Assembly (NCBI RefSeq): GCF_037975245.1
Contig: NC_092563.1
Coordinates: 11,313,001-11,377,000, forward strand
Length of the DNA stretch: 64,000 nt
DNA from: Apostichopus japonicus
Taxonomy: Eukaryota; Echinodermata; Holothuroidea; Aspidochirotida; Stichopodidae
Direction: 5' to 3'
Below, in pieces: positions 28,251 to 44,000 of the stretch. The notes under the pieces are model-generated. The model searched no databases. It saw only the letters and a list, made by a program, of their open reading frames with translations, and was not told the DNA's origin. Positions within the stretch are counted from its first letter, which is position 1, and each line of letters starts with the position of its first letter. Both the position numbers and the translations under genes were made by a program.

Positions 28251-30487
28251 GTACCGATCAATAGAATGTTCGATCCCGATCAATTAAATGTTCGGTATCG
28301 ATCAATCGAATATTCGGCACCGATAAATCGAATGTGCGGTACCGATCAATCGAATGTGCGGTACCGATAATTCGAATGTTCGGTACCGATCGATCGAATG
28401 TGCGGTTCCGATTAATCGAATGTTCGGTACCGATCAATCAAATGTGCAGTACCGAACAATCGAATGTGCAGTACCGATAAAATGAATGTGCGGAACCGAT
28501 CAATGGAATATGCGGTACTGATCAATCCAATATGCGGTATTGATCAATCGAATATTCGGTACCGATCAATCTAATGTACGGTCCCGATCAATCGAATGTG
28601 CAGTACCGATCAATCGAATATGCGGTACCGATCGATCGTATGTAAGGTACCGATCAATCCAATGTTCGGTACCGATCAATCGAATGTGCGGTACCAATAA
28701 ATCGAATGTGCGGTACCGATCAATCGAATGTGCGGTACCGATCAATCGAAAGTGTGGTACTGATCAATCGAATGTGCGGTACCGATCAATAGAATGTTCG
28801 ATCCCGATCAATTAAATGTTCGGTACCGATCAATCGAATATTCGGCACCGATAAATCGAATGTGCGGTACCGATCAATCGAAAGTGTGGTACTGATCAAT
28901 CGAATGTGCGGTACCGATCAATCGAAAGTGTGGTACTGATCAATCGAATGTGCGGTACCGATCAATCGAATGTTCGATCCCGATCAATTAAATGTTCGGT
29001 ACCGATCAATCGAATATGCGGTACCGATCAATCGAATGTGCGATACCGAAAAATCGAATCTCCGGTACCCATCAATCGAATGTTCGGTACCGATCAATCG
29101 AATGTGCGGTACGGATAAATCGAATGTGCGGTACCGATCAATCGAATGTGCGGTACCCATCAATCGAATGTGTGGTACTGATCAATCGAATGTGCGGGAC
29201 CGATCAATCGAATGTGCGGTACCGATAAATCGAATGTGCGGTACCGATCAATCGAATGTGCGGTACCGATCAATCGAAAGTGTGGTACTGATCAATCGAA
29301 TGTGCGGTACCGAACATTCGAATGTGCCGTACCGAACTCTCGGATGTGCAGTACCGATCAATCGAATGTGCGGTACCGGTAAAATGAATGTGCGGTACCG
29401 ATCGATCGAATGTAAGGTACCGATCAATCGAATGTTCGGTTCCGATCAATCGAATGTGCGGTACCGATAAATCGAATGTGCGGTACCGATCAATCGAATC
29501 TGCGGTACCGAACATTCGAATGTGCCGTACCGAACTCTCGGATGTGCAGTACCGATCAATCGAATGTGCGGTACCGGTAATATGAATGTGCGGTACCGAT
29601 CGATCGAATGTAAGGTACAGATCAATCGAATGTTCGGTACCGATCAATCGAATGTGCGGTACCGATCAATCGAATGTGCGGTACCGATCAATCGAATGTG
29701 CGGTACCGATCAATCGAAAGTGTGGTACTGATCAATCGAATGTGCGGTACCGATCAATCGAATGTGCGGTACCGATAAATCGAATGTGCGGTACCGATCA
29801 ATCGAATGTGCGGTACCGATCAATCGAAAGTGTGGTACTGATCAATCGAATGTGCGGTACCGATCAATAGAATGTTCGATCCCGATCAATTAAATGTTCG
29901 GTACCGATCAATCGAATATTCGGCACCGATAAATCGAATGTGCGGTACCGATCAATCGAATGTGCGGTACCGATAATTCGAATGTTCGGTACCGATCGAT
30001 CGAATGTGCGGTTCCGATTAATCGAATGTTCGGTACCGATCAATCAAATGTGCAGTACCGAACAATCGAATGTGCAGTACCGATAAAATGAATGTGCGGA
30101 ACCGATCAATGGAATATGCGGTACTGATCAATCCAATATGCGGTATTGATCAATCGAATATTCGGTACCGATCAATCTAATGTACGGTCCCGATCAATCG
30201 AATGTGCAGTACCGATCAATCGAATATGCGGTACCGATCGATCGTATGTAAGGTACCGATCAATCCAATGTTCGGTACCGATCAATCGAATGTGCGGTAC
30301 CAATAAATCGAATGTGCGGTACCGATCAATCGAATGTGCGGTACCGATCAATCGAAAGTGTGGTACTGATCAATCGAATGTGCGGTACCGATCAATAGAA
30401 TGTTCGATCCCGATCAATTAAATGTTCGGTACCGATCAATCGAATATTCGGCACCGATAAATCGAATGTGCGGTACCGATCAATCGA
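27700..30487 (+). repeat. 1606-bp spaced duplication
   Basis: About 27700-28881 matches 29306-30487 at an offset of 1606 bp, exactly 73 monomers. A shared rare variant, GATCGATCGTATG (near 28632 and 30238), supports common descent. The intervening 28882-29305 is a different arrangement of the same monomer classes. Confidence 0.78.
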
Positions 30488-31631
30488 ATGTGCGGTACCG
30501 ATAATTCGAATGTTCGGTACCGATCAATCGAATGTGCGGTACCGATCAATCGAATTTGCGGTACCGATCAATCGAATGTGCGGTACCGATCGATCGAATG
30601 TGCGGTTCCGATTAATCGAATGTTCGGTACCGATCAATCAAATGTGCAGTACCGAACAATCGAATGTGCGGTACCGATAAAATAAATGTGCGGAACCGAT
30701 CAATGGAATATGCGGTACTGATCAATCCAATATGCGGTATTGATCAATCGAATATTCGGTACCGATCAATCTAATGTACGGTCCCGATCAATCGAATGTG
30801 CAGTACCGATCAATCGAATATGCGGTACCGATCGATCGAATGTAAGGTACCGATCAATCCAATGTTCGGTACCGATCAATCGAATGTGCGGTACGGATAA
30901 ATCGAATGTGCGGTACCGATCAATCGAATGTGCGGTACCGATCAATCGAAAGTGTGGTACTGATCAATCGAATGTGCGGTACCGATCAATCGAATGTTCG
31001 ATCCCGATCAATTAAAGTTCGGTACCGATCAATCGAATATTCGGCACCGATAAATCGAATGTGCGGTACCGATCAATCGAATGTGCGGTAACGATAATTC
31101 GAATGTTCGGTACCGATCAATCGAATGTGCGGTACCAATCAATCGAATATGCGGTACCGATCAATCGAATGTGCGATACCGAAAAATCGAATCTCCGGTA
31201 CCGATAAAATTGATGTGCGGTACCGATCGATCGAGTGTGCGGTACCGATAAATCGAATGTGCGGTCCCGATCAATCGAATGTGCGGAAACAATCAATCGA
31301 ATATGCAGTACCGAACAATCGAATGTGCCGTACCGAACAATCGAATGTGCGGTACCGAACAATAGAATGTCCGGTACCGAAAAAAATGAATTTACGGTAC
31401 CGATCGATCGAATGTGCGGTACCGATCAATCGAAAGTGTGGTACTGATCAATCGAATGTGCGGTACCGAACAATCGAATGTTCGGCACCGATAAATCGAA
31501 TGTGCGGTACCGATCAATCGAATGTCCGGTACCGAAAAAAATGAATGTGCGGTACCGATCGATCGAATGTGCGGTACCGATCAATCGAATGTGCGGTACC
31601 GAACAATCGAAAGTCCGGTACCGAAAAAAAT

Positions 31632-33045
31632 GAATGTGCGGTACCGATCAATCGAATGTGCGGTACCGAACATTCGAATGTGCCGTACCGAACTCTCGGA
31701 TGTGCAGTACCGATCAATCGAATGTGCGGTACCGGTAATATGAATGTGCGGTACCGATCGATCGAATGTAAGGTACAGATCAATCGAATGTTCGGTACCG
31801 ATCAATCGAATATTCGGCACCGATAAATCGAATGTGCGGTACCGATCAATCGAATGTGCGGTACCGATAATTCGAATGTTCGGTACCGATCAATCGAATG
31901 TGCGGTACCGATCAATCGAATTTGCGATACCGATCAATCGAATGTGCGGTACCGATCGATCGAATGTGCGGTTCAGATTAATCGAATGTTCGGTACCGAT
32001 CAATCAAATGTGCAGTACCGATAAATCGAATGTGCAGTACCGATAAAATGAATGTGCGGAACCGATCAATAAAATATGCGGTACTGATCAATCCAATATG
32101 CGGTATTGATCAATCGAATGTTCGGTACCGATCAATCTAATGTACGGTCCCGATCAATCGAATGTGCAGTACTGATCAATCGAATATGCGGTACCGATCG
32201 ATCGAATGTAAGGTACCGATCAATCGAATGTTCGGTACCGATCAATCGAATGTGCGGTACGGATAAATCGAATGTGCGGTACCGATCAATCGAATGTGCG
32301 GTACCCATCAATCGAATGTGTGGTACTGATCAATCGAATGTGCGGGACCGATCAATCGAATGTGCGGTACCGATAAATCGAATGTGCGGTACCGATCAAT
32401 CGAATGTGCGGTACCGATCAATCGAAAGTGTGGTACTGATCAATCGAATGTGCGGTACCGATCAATCGAAAGTGTGGTACTGATCAATCGAATGTGCGGT
32501 ACCGATCAATCGAATGTTCGATCCCGATCAATTAAATGTTCGGTACCGATCAATCGAATATGCGGTACCGATCAATCGAATGTGCGATACCGAAAAATCG
32601 AATCTTCGGTACCGATAAAATTGATGTGCGGTACCGATCGATCGAGTGTGCGGTACCGATCAATCGAATGTGCGGTCCCGTTCAATCGAATGTGCGGAAA
32701 CAATCAATCGAATATGTAGTACCGAACAATCGAATGTGCCGTACCGAACAATCGAATGTGCGGTACCGAACAATAGAATGTCCGGTACCGAAAAAAATCA
32801 ATGTGCGGTACCGATCGATCGAATGTGCGGTACCGATCAATCGAATGTGCGGTACCGAACAATCGAATGTCCGGTACCGAAAAAAATGAATGTGCGGTAC
32901 CGATCAATCGAATGTGCGATACCGAAAAATCGAATGTAAGGTACCGTTCGATCGAATGTGCGGTACCGATCAATCGAATGTTCGGTACCGATCAATCGAA
33001 TGTTCGGTACCGATAAATCGAATGTGCGATACCGAAAAATCGAAT
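31632..33045 (+). repeat. Segmental duplication, partner 35156-36569
   Basis: Collinear with 35156-36569 at offset 3524. Differences include GCGATACC (31925) versus GCGGTACC, and CAATAAAATATG (32069) versus CAATGGAATATG. Part of the same module (from 35070) occurs again at offset 2995 near 38065-38800. Confidence 0.78.
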
Positions 33046-36000
33046 GTGCGGTAACGATAATTCGAATGTTCGGTACCGATCAATCGAATGTGCGGTACCA
33101 ATCAATCGAATATGCGGTACCGATCAATCGAATGTGCGATACCGAAAAATCGAATCTCCGGTACCGATAAAATTGATGTGCGGTACCGATCGATCGAGTG
33201 TGCGGTACCGATAAATCGAATGTGCGGTCCCGATCAATCGAATGTGCGGAAACAATCAATCGAATATGCAGTACCGAACAATCGAATGTGCCGTACCGAA
33301 CAATCGAATGTGCGGAAACAATCAATCGAATATGCAGTACCGAACAATCGAATGTGCCGTACCGAACAATCGAATGTGCGGTACCGAACAATAGAATGTC
33401 CGGTACCGAAAAAAATGAATTTACGGTACCGAACATTCGAATGTGCCGTACCGAACTTTCGGTTGTGCAGTACCGATCAATCGAATGTGCGGTACCGATC
33501 AATCGAATGTGCGGTACCGAACATTCGAATGTGCCGTACCGAACTCTCGGATGTGCAGTACCGATCAATCGAATGTGCGGTACCGGTAATATGAATGTGC
33601 GGTACCGATCGATCAAATGTAAGGTACAGACCAATCGAATGTTCGGTACCGATCAATCGAATATTCGGCACCGATAAATCGAATGTGCGGTATCGATCAA
33701 TCGAATGTGCGGTACCGATAATTCGAATGTTCGGTACCGATCAATCGAATGTGCGGTACCGATCAATCGAATTTGCGGTACCGATCGATCGAATGTGCGG
33801 TTCAGATTAATCGAATGTTCGGTACCGATCAATCAAATGTGCAGTACCGATAAATCGAATGTGCAGTACCGATAAAATGAATGTGCGGAACCGATCAATG
33901 GAATATGCGGTACTGATCAATCCAATATGCGGTATTGATCAATCGAATGTTCGGTACCGATCAATCTAATGTACGGTCCCGATCAATCGAATGTGCAGTA
34001 CTGATCAATCGAATATGCGGTACCGATCGATCGAATGTAAGGTACCGATCAATCGAATGTTCGGTACCGATCAATCGAATGTGCGGTACGGATAAATCGA
34101 ATGTGCGGCACCGATCAATCGAATGTGCGGTACCCATCAATCGAATGTGTGGTACTGATCAATCGAATGTGCGGGACCGATCAATCAAATGTGCGGTACC
34201 GATAAATCGAATGTGCGGTACCGATCAATCGAATGTGCGGTACCGATCAATCGAAAGTGTGGTACTGATCAATCGAATGTGCGGTACCGATCAATCGAAT
34301 TATCGGTCCCGATCAATTAAAGTTCGGTACCGATCAATCGAATATTCGGCACCGATAAATCGAATGTGCGGTACCGATCCATCGAATGTGCGATACCGAA
34401 AAATCGAATCTCCGGTACCGATAAAATTGATGTGCGGTACCGATCGATCGAGTGTGCGGTACCAATCAATCGAATATGCGGTACCGATCAATCGAATGTG
34501 CGATACCGAAAAATCGAATCTCCGGTACCGATAAAATTGATGTGCGGTACCGATCGATCGAGTGTGCGGTACCGATAAATCGAATGTGCGGTCCCGATCA
34601 ATCGAATGTGCGGAAACAATCAATCGAATATGCAGTACCGAACAATCGAATGTGCCGTACCGAACAATCGAATGTGCGGTACCGAACAATAGAATGTCCG
34701 GTACCGAAAAAAATGAATTTACGGTACCGATCGATCGAATGTGCGGTACCGATCAATCGAAAGTGTGGTACTGATCAATCGAATGTGCGGTACCGATCAT
34801 TCGAATGTTCGGCACCGATAAATCGAATGTGCGGTACCGATCAATCGAATGTCCGGTACCGAAAAAATGAATGTGCGGTACCGATCGATCGAATGTGCGG
34901 TACCGATCAATCGAATGTGCGGTACCGAACAATCGAATGTCCGGTACCGAAAAAAATGAATGTGCGGTACCGATCAATCGAATGTGCGGTACCGAACATT
35001 CGAATGTGCCGTACCGAACTTTCGGATGTGCAGTACCGATCAATCGAATGTGCGGTACCGGTAAAATGAATGTGCGGTACCGATCGATCGAATGTAAGGT
35101 ACCGATCAATCGAATGTTCGGTACCGATCAATCGAATGTGCGGTACCGATAAATCGAATGTGCGGTACCGATCAATCGAATGTGCGGTACCGAACATTCG
35201 AATGTGCCGTACCGAACTCTCGGATGTGCAGTACCGATCAATCGAATGTGCGGTACCGGTAATATGAATGTGCGGTACCGATCGATCGAATGTAAGGTAC
35301 AGATCAATCGAATGTTCGGTACCGATCAATCGAATATTCGGCACCGATAAATCGAATGTGCGGTACCGATCAATCGAATGTGCGGTACCGATAATTCGAA
35401 TGTTCGGTACCGATCAATCGAATGTGCGGTACCGATCAATCGAATTTGCGGTACCGATCAATCGAATGTGCGGTACCGATCGATCGAATGTGCGGTTCAG
35501 ATTAATCGAATGTTCGGTACCGATCAATCAAATGTGCAGTACCGATAAATCGAATGTGCAGTACCGATAAAATGAATGTGCGGAACCGATCAATGGAATA
35601 TGCGGTACTGATCAATCCAATATGCGGTATTGATCAATCGAATGTTCGGTACCGATCAATCTAATGTACGGTCCCGATCAATCGAATGTGCAGTACTGAT
35701 CAATCGAATATGCGGTACCGATCGATCGAATGTAAGGTACCGATCAATCGAATGTTCGGTACCGATCAATCGAATGTGCGGTACGGATAAATCGAATTTG
35801 CGGTACCGATCAATCGAATGTGCGGTACCCATCAATCGAATGTGTGGTACTGATCAATCGAATGTGCGGGACCGATCAATCGAATGTGCGGTACCGATAA
35901 ATCGAATGTGCGGTACCGATCAATTGAATGTGCGGTACCGATCAATCGAAAGTGTGGTACTGATCAATCGAATGTGCGGTACCGATCAATCGAAAGTGTG

Positions 36001-38049
36001 GTACTGATCAATCGAATGTGCGGTACCGATCAATCGAATGTTCGATCCCGATCAATTAAATGTTCGGTACCGATCAATCGAATATGCGGTACCGATCAAT
36101 CGAATGTGCGATACCGAAAAATCGAATCTTCGGTACCGATAAAATTGATGTGCGGTACCGATCGATCGAGTGTGCGGTACCGATCAATCGAATGTGTGGT
36201 CCCGATCAATCGAATGTGCGGAAACAATCAATCGAATATGTAGTACCGAACAATCGAATGTGCCGTACCGAACAATCGAATGTGCGGTACCGAACAATAG
36301 AATGTCCGGTACCGAAAAAAATGAATGTGCGGTACCGATCGATCGAATGTGCGGTACCGATCAATCGAATGTGCGGTACCGAACAATCGAATGTCCGGTA
36401 CCGAAAAAAATGAATGTGCGGTACCGATCAATCGAATGTGCGATACCGAAAAATCGAATGTAAGGTACCGTTCGATCGAATGTGCGGTACCGATCAATCG
36501 AATGTTCGGTACCGATCAATCGAATGTTCGGTACCGATAAATCGAATGTGCGATACCGAAAAATCGAATGTACGGTACCGATGAATCGAATGTGCGGTAC
36601 CGAACATTCGAATGTGCCGTACCGAACTCTCGGATGTGCAGTACCGATCAATCGAATGTGCGGTACCGGTAAAATGAATGTGCGGTACCGATCGATCGAA
36701 TGTAAGGTACCGATCAATCGAATGTTCGGTACCGATCAATCGAATGTGCGGTACCGATAAATCGAATGTGCGGTACCGATCAATCGAATGTGCGGTACCG
36801 AACATTCGAATGTGCCGTACCGAACTCTCGGATGTGCAGTACCGATCAATCGAATGTGCGGTACCGGTAATATGAATGTGCGGTACCGATCGATCGAATG
36901 TAAGGTACAGATCAATCGAATGTTCGGTACCGATCAATCGAATGTGCGGTACCGATAAATCGAATGTGCGGTACCGATCAATCGAATGTGCGGTACCGAT
37001 CAATCGAAAGTGTGGTACTGATCAATCGAATGTGCGGTACCGATCAATCGAATGTGCGGTACCGATAAATCGAATGTGCGGTACCGATCAATCGAATGTG
37101 CGGTACCGATCAATCGAAAGTGTGGTACTGATCAATCGAATGTGCGGTACCGATCAATCGAATGTTCGATCCCGATCAATAAAATGTTCGGTACCGATAA
37201 ATCGAATATTCGGCACCGATAAATCGAATGTGCGGTACCGATCAATCGAATGTGCGGTACCGATAATTCGAATGTTCGGTACCGATCAATCGAATGTACT
37301 GTACCGATCAATCGAATTTGCGGTACCGATCAATCGAATGTGCGGTACCGATCGATCGAATGTTCGGTTCAGATTAATCGAATGTTCGGTACCGATCAAT
37401 CAAATGTGCAGTACCGATAAATCGAATGTGCAGTACCGATAAAATGAATGTGCGGAACCGATCAATGGAATATGCGGCACTGATCAATCCAATATGCGGT
37501 ATTGATCAATCGAATGTTCGGTACCGATCAATCTAATGTACGGTCCCGATCAATCGAATGTGCAGTACCGATCAATCGAATATGCGGTACCGATCGATCG
37601 AATGTAAGGTACCGATCAATCGAATGTTCGGTACCGATCAATCGAATGTGCGGTACGGATAAATCGAATGTGCGGTAGCGATCAATCGAATGTGCGGTAC
37701 CCATCAATCGAAAGTGTAGTACTGATCAATCGAATGTGCGGGACCGATAAATCGAATGTGCGGTACCGATAAATCGAATGTGCGGTACCGATCAATCGAA
37801 TGTGCGGTACCGATCAATCGAATGTGCCGTACCGATAAATCGAATGTGCGGTACCGATCAATCGAATGTGCGGTACCGATCAATCGAAAGTGTGGTACTG
37901 ATCAATCGAATGTGCGGTACCGAACAATCGAATGTCCGGTACCGAAAAAAATGAATGTGCGGTACCGATCAATCGAATGTGCGGTACCGAACATTCGAAT
38001 GTGCCGTACCGAACTTTCGGATGTGCAGTACCGATCAATCGAATGTGCG

Positions 38050-41000
38050 GTACCGGTAAAATGAATGTGCGGTACCGATCGATCGAATGTAAGGTACCGA
38101 TCTTTCGAATGTTCGGTACCGATCAATCGAATGTGCGGTACCGATAAATCGAATGTGCGGTACCGATCAATCGAATGTGCGGTACCGAACATTCGAATGT
38201 GCCGTACCGAACTCTCGGATGTGCAGTACCGATCAATCGAATGTGCGGTACCGGTAATATGAATGTGCGGTACCGATCGATCGAATGTAAGGTACAGATC
38301 AATCGAATGTTCGGTACCGATCAATCGAATATTCGGCACCGATAAATCGAATGTGCGGTACCGATCAATCGAATGTGCGGTACCGATAATTCGAATGTTC
38401 GGTACCGATCAATCGAATGTGCGGTACCGATCAATCGAATGTGCGGTACCGATCAATCGAATGTGCGGTACCGATCGATCGAATGTGCGGTTCAGATTAA
38501 TCGAATGTTCGGTACCGATCAATCAAATGTGCAGTACCGATAAATCGAATGTGCAGTACCGATAAAATGAATGTGCGGAACCGATCAATGGAATATGCGG
38601 TACTGATCAATCCAATATGCGGTATTGATCAATCGAATGTTCGGTACCGATCAATCTAATGTACGGTCCCGATCAATCGAATGTGCAGTACCGATCAATC
38701 GAATATGCGGTACCGATCGATCGAATGTAAGGTACCGATCAATCGAATGTTCGGTACCGATCAATCGAATGTGCGGTACCGATCAATCGAATGTGCGGTA
38801 CCCATCAATCGAAAGTGTGGTACTGATCAATCGAATGTGCGGGACCGATCAATCGAATGTGCGGTACCGATAAATCGAATGTGCGGTACCGATCAATCGA
38901 ATGTGCGGTACCGATCAATCGAAAGTGTGGTACTGATCAATCGAATGTTCGGTACCGATCAATCGAATGTTCGATCCCGATCAATTAAATGTTCGGTACC
39001 GAACAATCGAATGTGCGGTACCGATCAATCGAATGTTCGATCCCGACCAATTAAATGTTCGGTACCGATCAATCGAATGTGCGGTACCCATAATCGAAAG
39101 TGTGGTACTGATCAATCGAATGTGCGGGACCGATCAATCGAATGTGCGGTACCGATAAATCGAATGTGCGGTACCGATCAATCGAATGTGCGGTACCGAT
39201 CAATCGAAAGTGTGGTACTGATCAATCGAATGTGCGGTACCGATCAATCGAATGTTCGATCCCGATCAATTAAATGTTCGGTACCGATCGATCGAGTGTG
39301 CGGTACCGATCAATCGAATGTGCGGTCCCGATCAATCGAATGTGCTGAAACAATCAATCGAATATGTAGTACCGAACAATCGAATGTGCCGTACCGAACA
39401 ATCGAATGTGCGGTACCGAACAATAGAATGTCCGGTACCGAAAAAAATGAATGTTCGGTACCGATCGATCGAAAGTGCGGTACCGATCAATCGAATCTGC
39501 GATACCGAAAAATCGAATCTCGGGTACTGATAAAATTGATGTGCGGTACCGATCGATCGAATGTGCGGTACCGATCAATCGAATGTGCGGTACCGATCAA
39601 TCAAATGTTCGGTACCGATCAATCGAATGTTCGGTACCGATCAATCGAATGTACGGTACGGATAAATCGAATGTGCGGTACCGATCAATCGAATGTGCGG
39701 TACCCATCAATCGAATGTTCGATCCCGATCAATTAAATGTTCGGTACCGAACAATCGAATGTGCGGTACCGATCAATCGAATGTTCGATCCCGATCAATT
39801 AAATGTTCGTTACCGATCAATCGAATATGCGGTACCGATCAATCGAATGTGCGATACCGAAAAATCGAATCTTCGGTACCGATAAAATTGATGTGCGGTA
39901 CCGATCGATCGAGTGTGCGGTACCGATCAATCGAATGAGCGGTTCCGATCAATCGAATGTCCGGTACCGAAAAAAATGAATGTGCGGTACCGATCGATCG
40001 AATGTGCGGTACCGATCAATCGAATGTGCGGTACCGAACAATCGAATGTCCGGTACCGAAAAAAATAAATGTGCGGTACCGATCAATCGAATGTGCGATA
40101 CCGAAAAATCGAATGTGCGGTACAGTTCGATCGAATGTAAGGTACCGATCAATCGAATGTTCAGTACCGATCAATCGAATGTGCGGTACCGAACATTCGA
40201 ATGTGCCGTACCGAACTCTCGGATGTGCAGTACCGATCAATCGAATGTGCGGTACCGGTAAAATGAATGTGCGGTACCGATCGATCGAATGTAAGGTACA
40301 GATCAATCGAATGTTCGGTACCGATCAATCGAATGTGCGGTACCGATAAATCGAATGTGCGGTACCGATCAATCGAATGTGCGGTACCGATCAATCGAAA
40401 GTGTGGTACTGATCAATTCGAATGTGCGGTACCGATCAATCGAATGTGCGGTACCGATAAATCGAATGTGCGGTACCGATCAATAGAATGTGCGGTACCG
40501 ATCAATCGAAAGTGTGGTACTGATCAATCGAATGTGCGGTACCGATCAATAGAATGTTCGATCCCGATCAATTAAATGTTCGGTACCGATCAATCGAATA
40601 TTCGGCACCGATAAATCGAATGTGCGGTACCGATCAATCGAATGTGCGGTACCGATAATTCGAATGTTCGGTACCGATCAATCGAATGTGCGGTACCGAT
40701 CAATCGAATTTGCGGTACCGATCAATCGAATGTGCGGTACCGATCGATCGAATGTGCGGTTCCGATTAATCGAATGTTCGGTACCGATCAATCAAATGTG
40801 CAGTACCGATAAATCGAATGTGCAGTACCGATAAAATGAATGTGCGGAACCGATCAATGGAATATGCGGTACTGATCAATCCAATATGCGGTATTGATCA
40901 ATCGAATATTCGGTACCGATCAATCTAATGTACGGTCCCGATCAATCGAATGTGCAGTACCGATCAATCGAATATGCGGTACCGATCGATCGAATGTAAG

Positions 41001-44000
41001 GTACCGATCAATCGAATGTTCGGTACCGATCAATCGAATGTGCGGTACGGATAAATCGAATGTGCGGTACCGATCAATCGAATGTGCGGTACCGATCAAT
41101 CGAAAGTGTGGTACTGATCAATCGAATGTGCGGTACCGATCAATCGAATGTTCGATCCCGATCAATTAAAGTTCGGTACCGATCAATCGAATATTCGGCA
41201 CCGATAAATCGAATGTGCGGTACCGATCAATCGAATGTGCGGTACCGAACATTCGAATGTTCGGTACCGATCAATCGAATGTGCGGTACCAATCAATCGA
41301 ATATGCGGTACCGATCAATCGAATGTGCAATACCGAAAAATCGAATCTCCGGTACCGTGAAAATTGATGTGCGGTACCGATCGATCGAGTGTGCGGTACC
41401 GATCAATCGAATGTGCGGTCCCGATCAATCGAATGTGCGGAAACAATCAATCGAATATGCAGTACCGAACAATCGAATGTGCCGTACCGAACAATCGAAT
41501 GTGCGGTACCGAACAATAGAATGTCCGGTACCGAAAAAAATGAATTTGCGGTACCGATCGATCGAATGTGCGGTACCGATCAATCGAATGTGCGGTACCG
41601 AACAATCGAATGTCCGGTACAGAAAAAAATGAATGTGCGGTACCGATCAATCGAATGTGCGGTACCGATCGATCGAATGTGCGGTACCGATCAATCGAAT
41701 GTGCGGTACCGAACAATCGAATGTATGGTACCAAAAAAAATGAATGTGCGGTACCGATCAATCGAATGTGCGATACCGAAAAATCGAATGTTAGGTACTG
41801 TTCGATCGAATGTATGGTACCGATCAATCGAATGTTCGGTACCGATCAATCGAATGTGCGGTACCAATAAATCGAATGTGCGATACCGAAAAATCGAATG
41901 TACGGTACCGATCAATCGAATGTGCGGTACCGATCAATCGAACGTTCGGTAACTATCAATCGAATGTCCGATAACGATCAATCGAATGTTCGGTACCGAT
42001 CAATCGAATGTGCGATACCGAAAAATCGAATGTGCGGTACCGATCAATCGAATATGCGGTACCGATCAATCGAATATGCGGTACCGATAAATCGAATGTG
42101 CGATAACTTTCAAACGAATGTGCGGTACCGAACATTCGAATGTGCCGTACCGAACTCTCGGATGTGCGGTACCGATCAATCGAATTTGCGGTACCGGTAA
42201 AATGAATGTGCGGTACCGATCGATCGAATGTTCGGTACCGATCAATCGAATGTTCGGTACCGATCAATCGAATGTGCGGTACCGATAAATCGAATGTGCG
42301 GTACCGATCAATCGAATGTGCGGTACCGATCAATCGAATGTGCGGTACCGATCAATCGAAAGTGTGGTACCGATCAATCGAATGTTCGATCCCCGATCAA
42401 ATAAATGTTCGGTACCGATCAATCGAATATTCGGCACCGATAAATCGAATGTGCGGTACCGATCAATCGAATGTCCGGTACCGATCGATCGAATGTAAGG
42501 TACCGAAAAAAATGAATGTGCGGTACCGATCGATCGAATGTGCGGTCCCGATCAATCGAATGTGCGGTACCGAACAATCGAATGTGCGGTACCGAAAAAA
42601 ATGAATGTGCGGTACCGATCAATCGAATGTAAGGTACCGATCAATCGAATGTTCGGTACCGATCAATCGAATGTGCGGTACCGATAAATCGAATGTGCGG
42701 TACCGATCAATCGAATGTGCGGTACCGAACATTCGAATGTGCCGTACCGAACTCTCGGATGTGCAGTACCGATCAATCGAATGTGCGGTACCGGTAATAT
42801 GAATGTGCGGTACCGATCGATCGAATGTAAGGTACAGATCAATCGAATGTTCGGTACCGATCAATCGAATATTCAGCACCGATAAATCGAATGTGCGGTA
42901 CCGATCAATCGAATGTGCGGTACCGATAATTCGAATGTTCGGTACCGATCAATCGAATGTGCGGTACCGATCAATCGAATGTGCGGTACCGATCAATCGA
43001 ATGTGCGGTACCGATCGATCGAATGTGCGGTTCAGATTAATCGAATGTTCGGTACCGATCAATCAAATGTGCAGTACCGATAAATCGAATGTGCAGTACC
43101 GATAAAATGAATGTGCGGAACCGATCAATGGAATATGCGGTACTGATCAATCCAATATGCGGTATTGATCAATCGAATGTTCGGTACCGATCAATCTAAT
43201 GTACGGTCCCGATCAATCGAATGTGCAGTACCGATCAATCGAGTATGCGGTACCGATCGATCGAATGTAAGGTACCGATCAATCGAATGTTCGGTACCGA
43301 TCAATCGAATGTGCGGTACGGATAAATCGAATGTGCGGTACCCATCAATCGAATGTGTGGTACTGATCAATCGAATGTGCGGGACCGATCAATCGAATGT
43401 GCGGTACCGATAAATCGAAAGTGCGGTACCGATCAATCGAATGTGCAGTACCGATCAATCGAAAGTGTGGTACTGATCAATCGAATGTGCGGTACCGATC
43501 AATCGAAAGTGTGGTACTGATCAATCGAATGTGCGGTACCGATCAATCGAATGTGCGATACCGAAAAATCGAATCTTCGGTACCGATAAAATTGATGTGC
43601 GGTACCGATCGATCGAGTCTGCTGTACCGAACAATCGAATGTGCCGTACCGAACAATCGAATGTGCGGTACCGAACAATAGAATGTGCGGTACCGATCAA
43701 TCGAATGTGCGGTACCGAACAATCGAATGTCCGGTACCGAAAAAAATGAATGTGCGGTACCGATCAATCGAATGTGCGATACCGAAAAATCGAATGTAAG
43801 GTACCGTTCGATCGAATGTGCGGTACCGATCAATCGAATGTTCGGTAACTTTCAAACGAATGTGCGGTACCGAACATTCGAATGTGCCGTACCGAACTCT
43901 CGGATGTGCGGTACCGATCAATCGAATTTGCGGTACCGGTAAAATGAATGTGCGGTACCGATCGATCGAATGTAAGGTACCGATCAATCGAATGTTCGGT

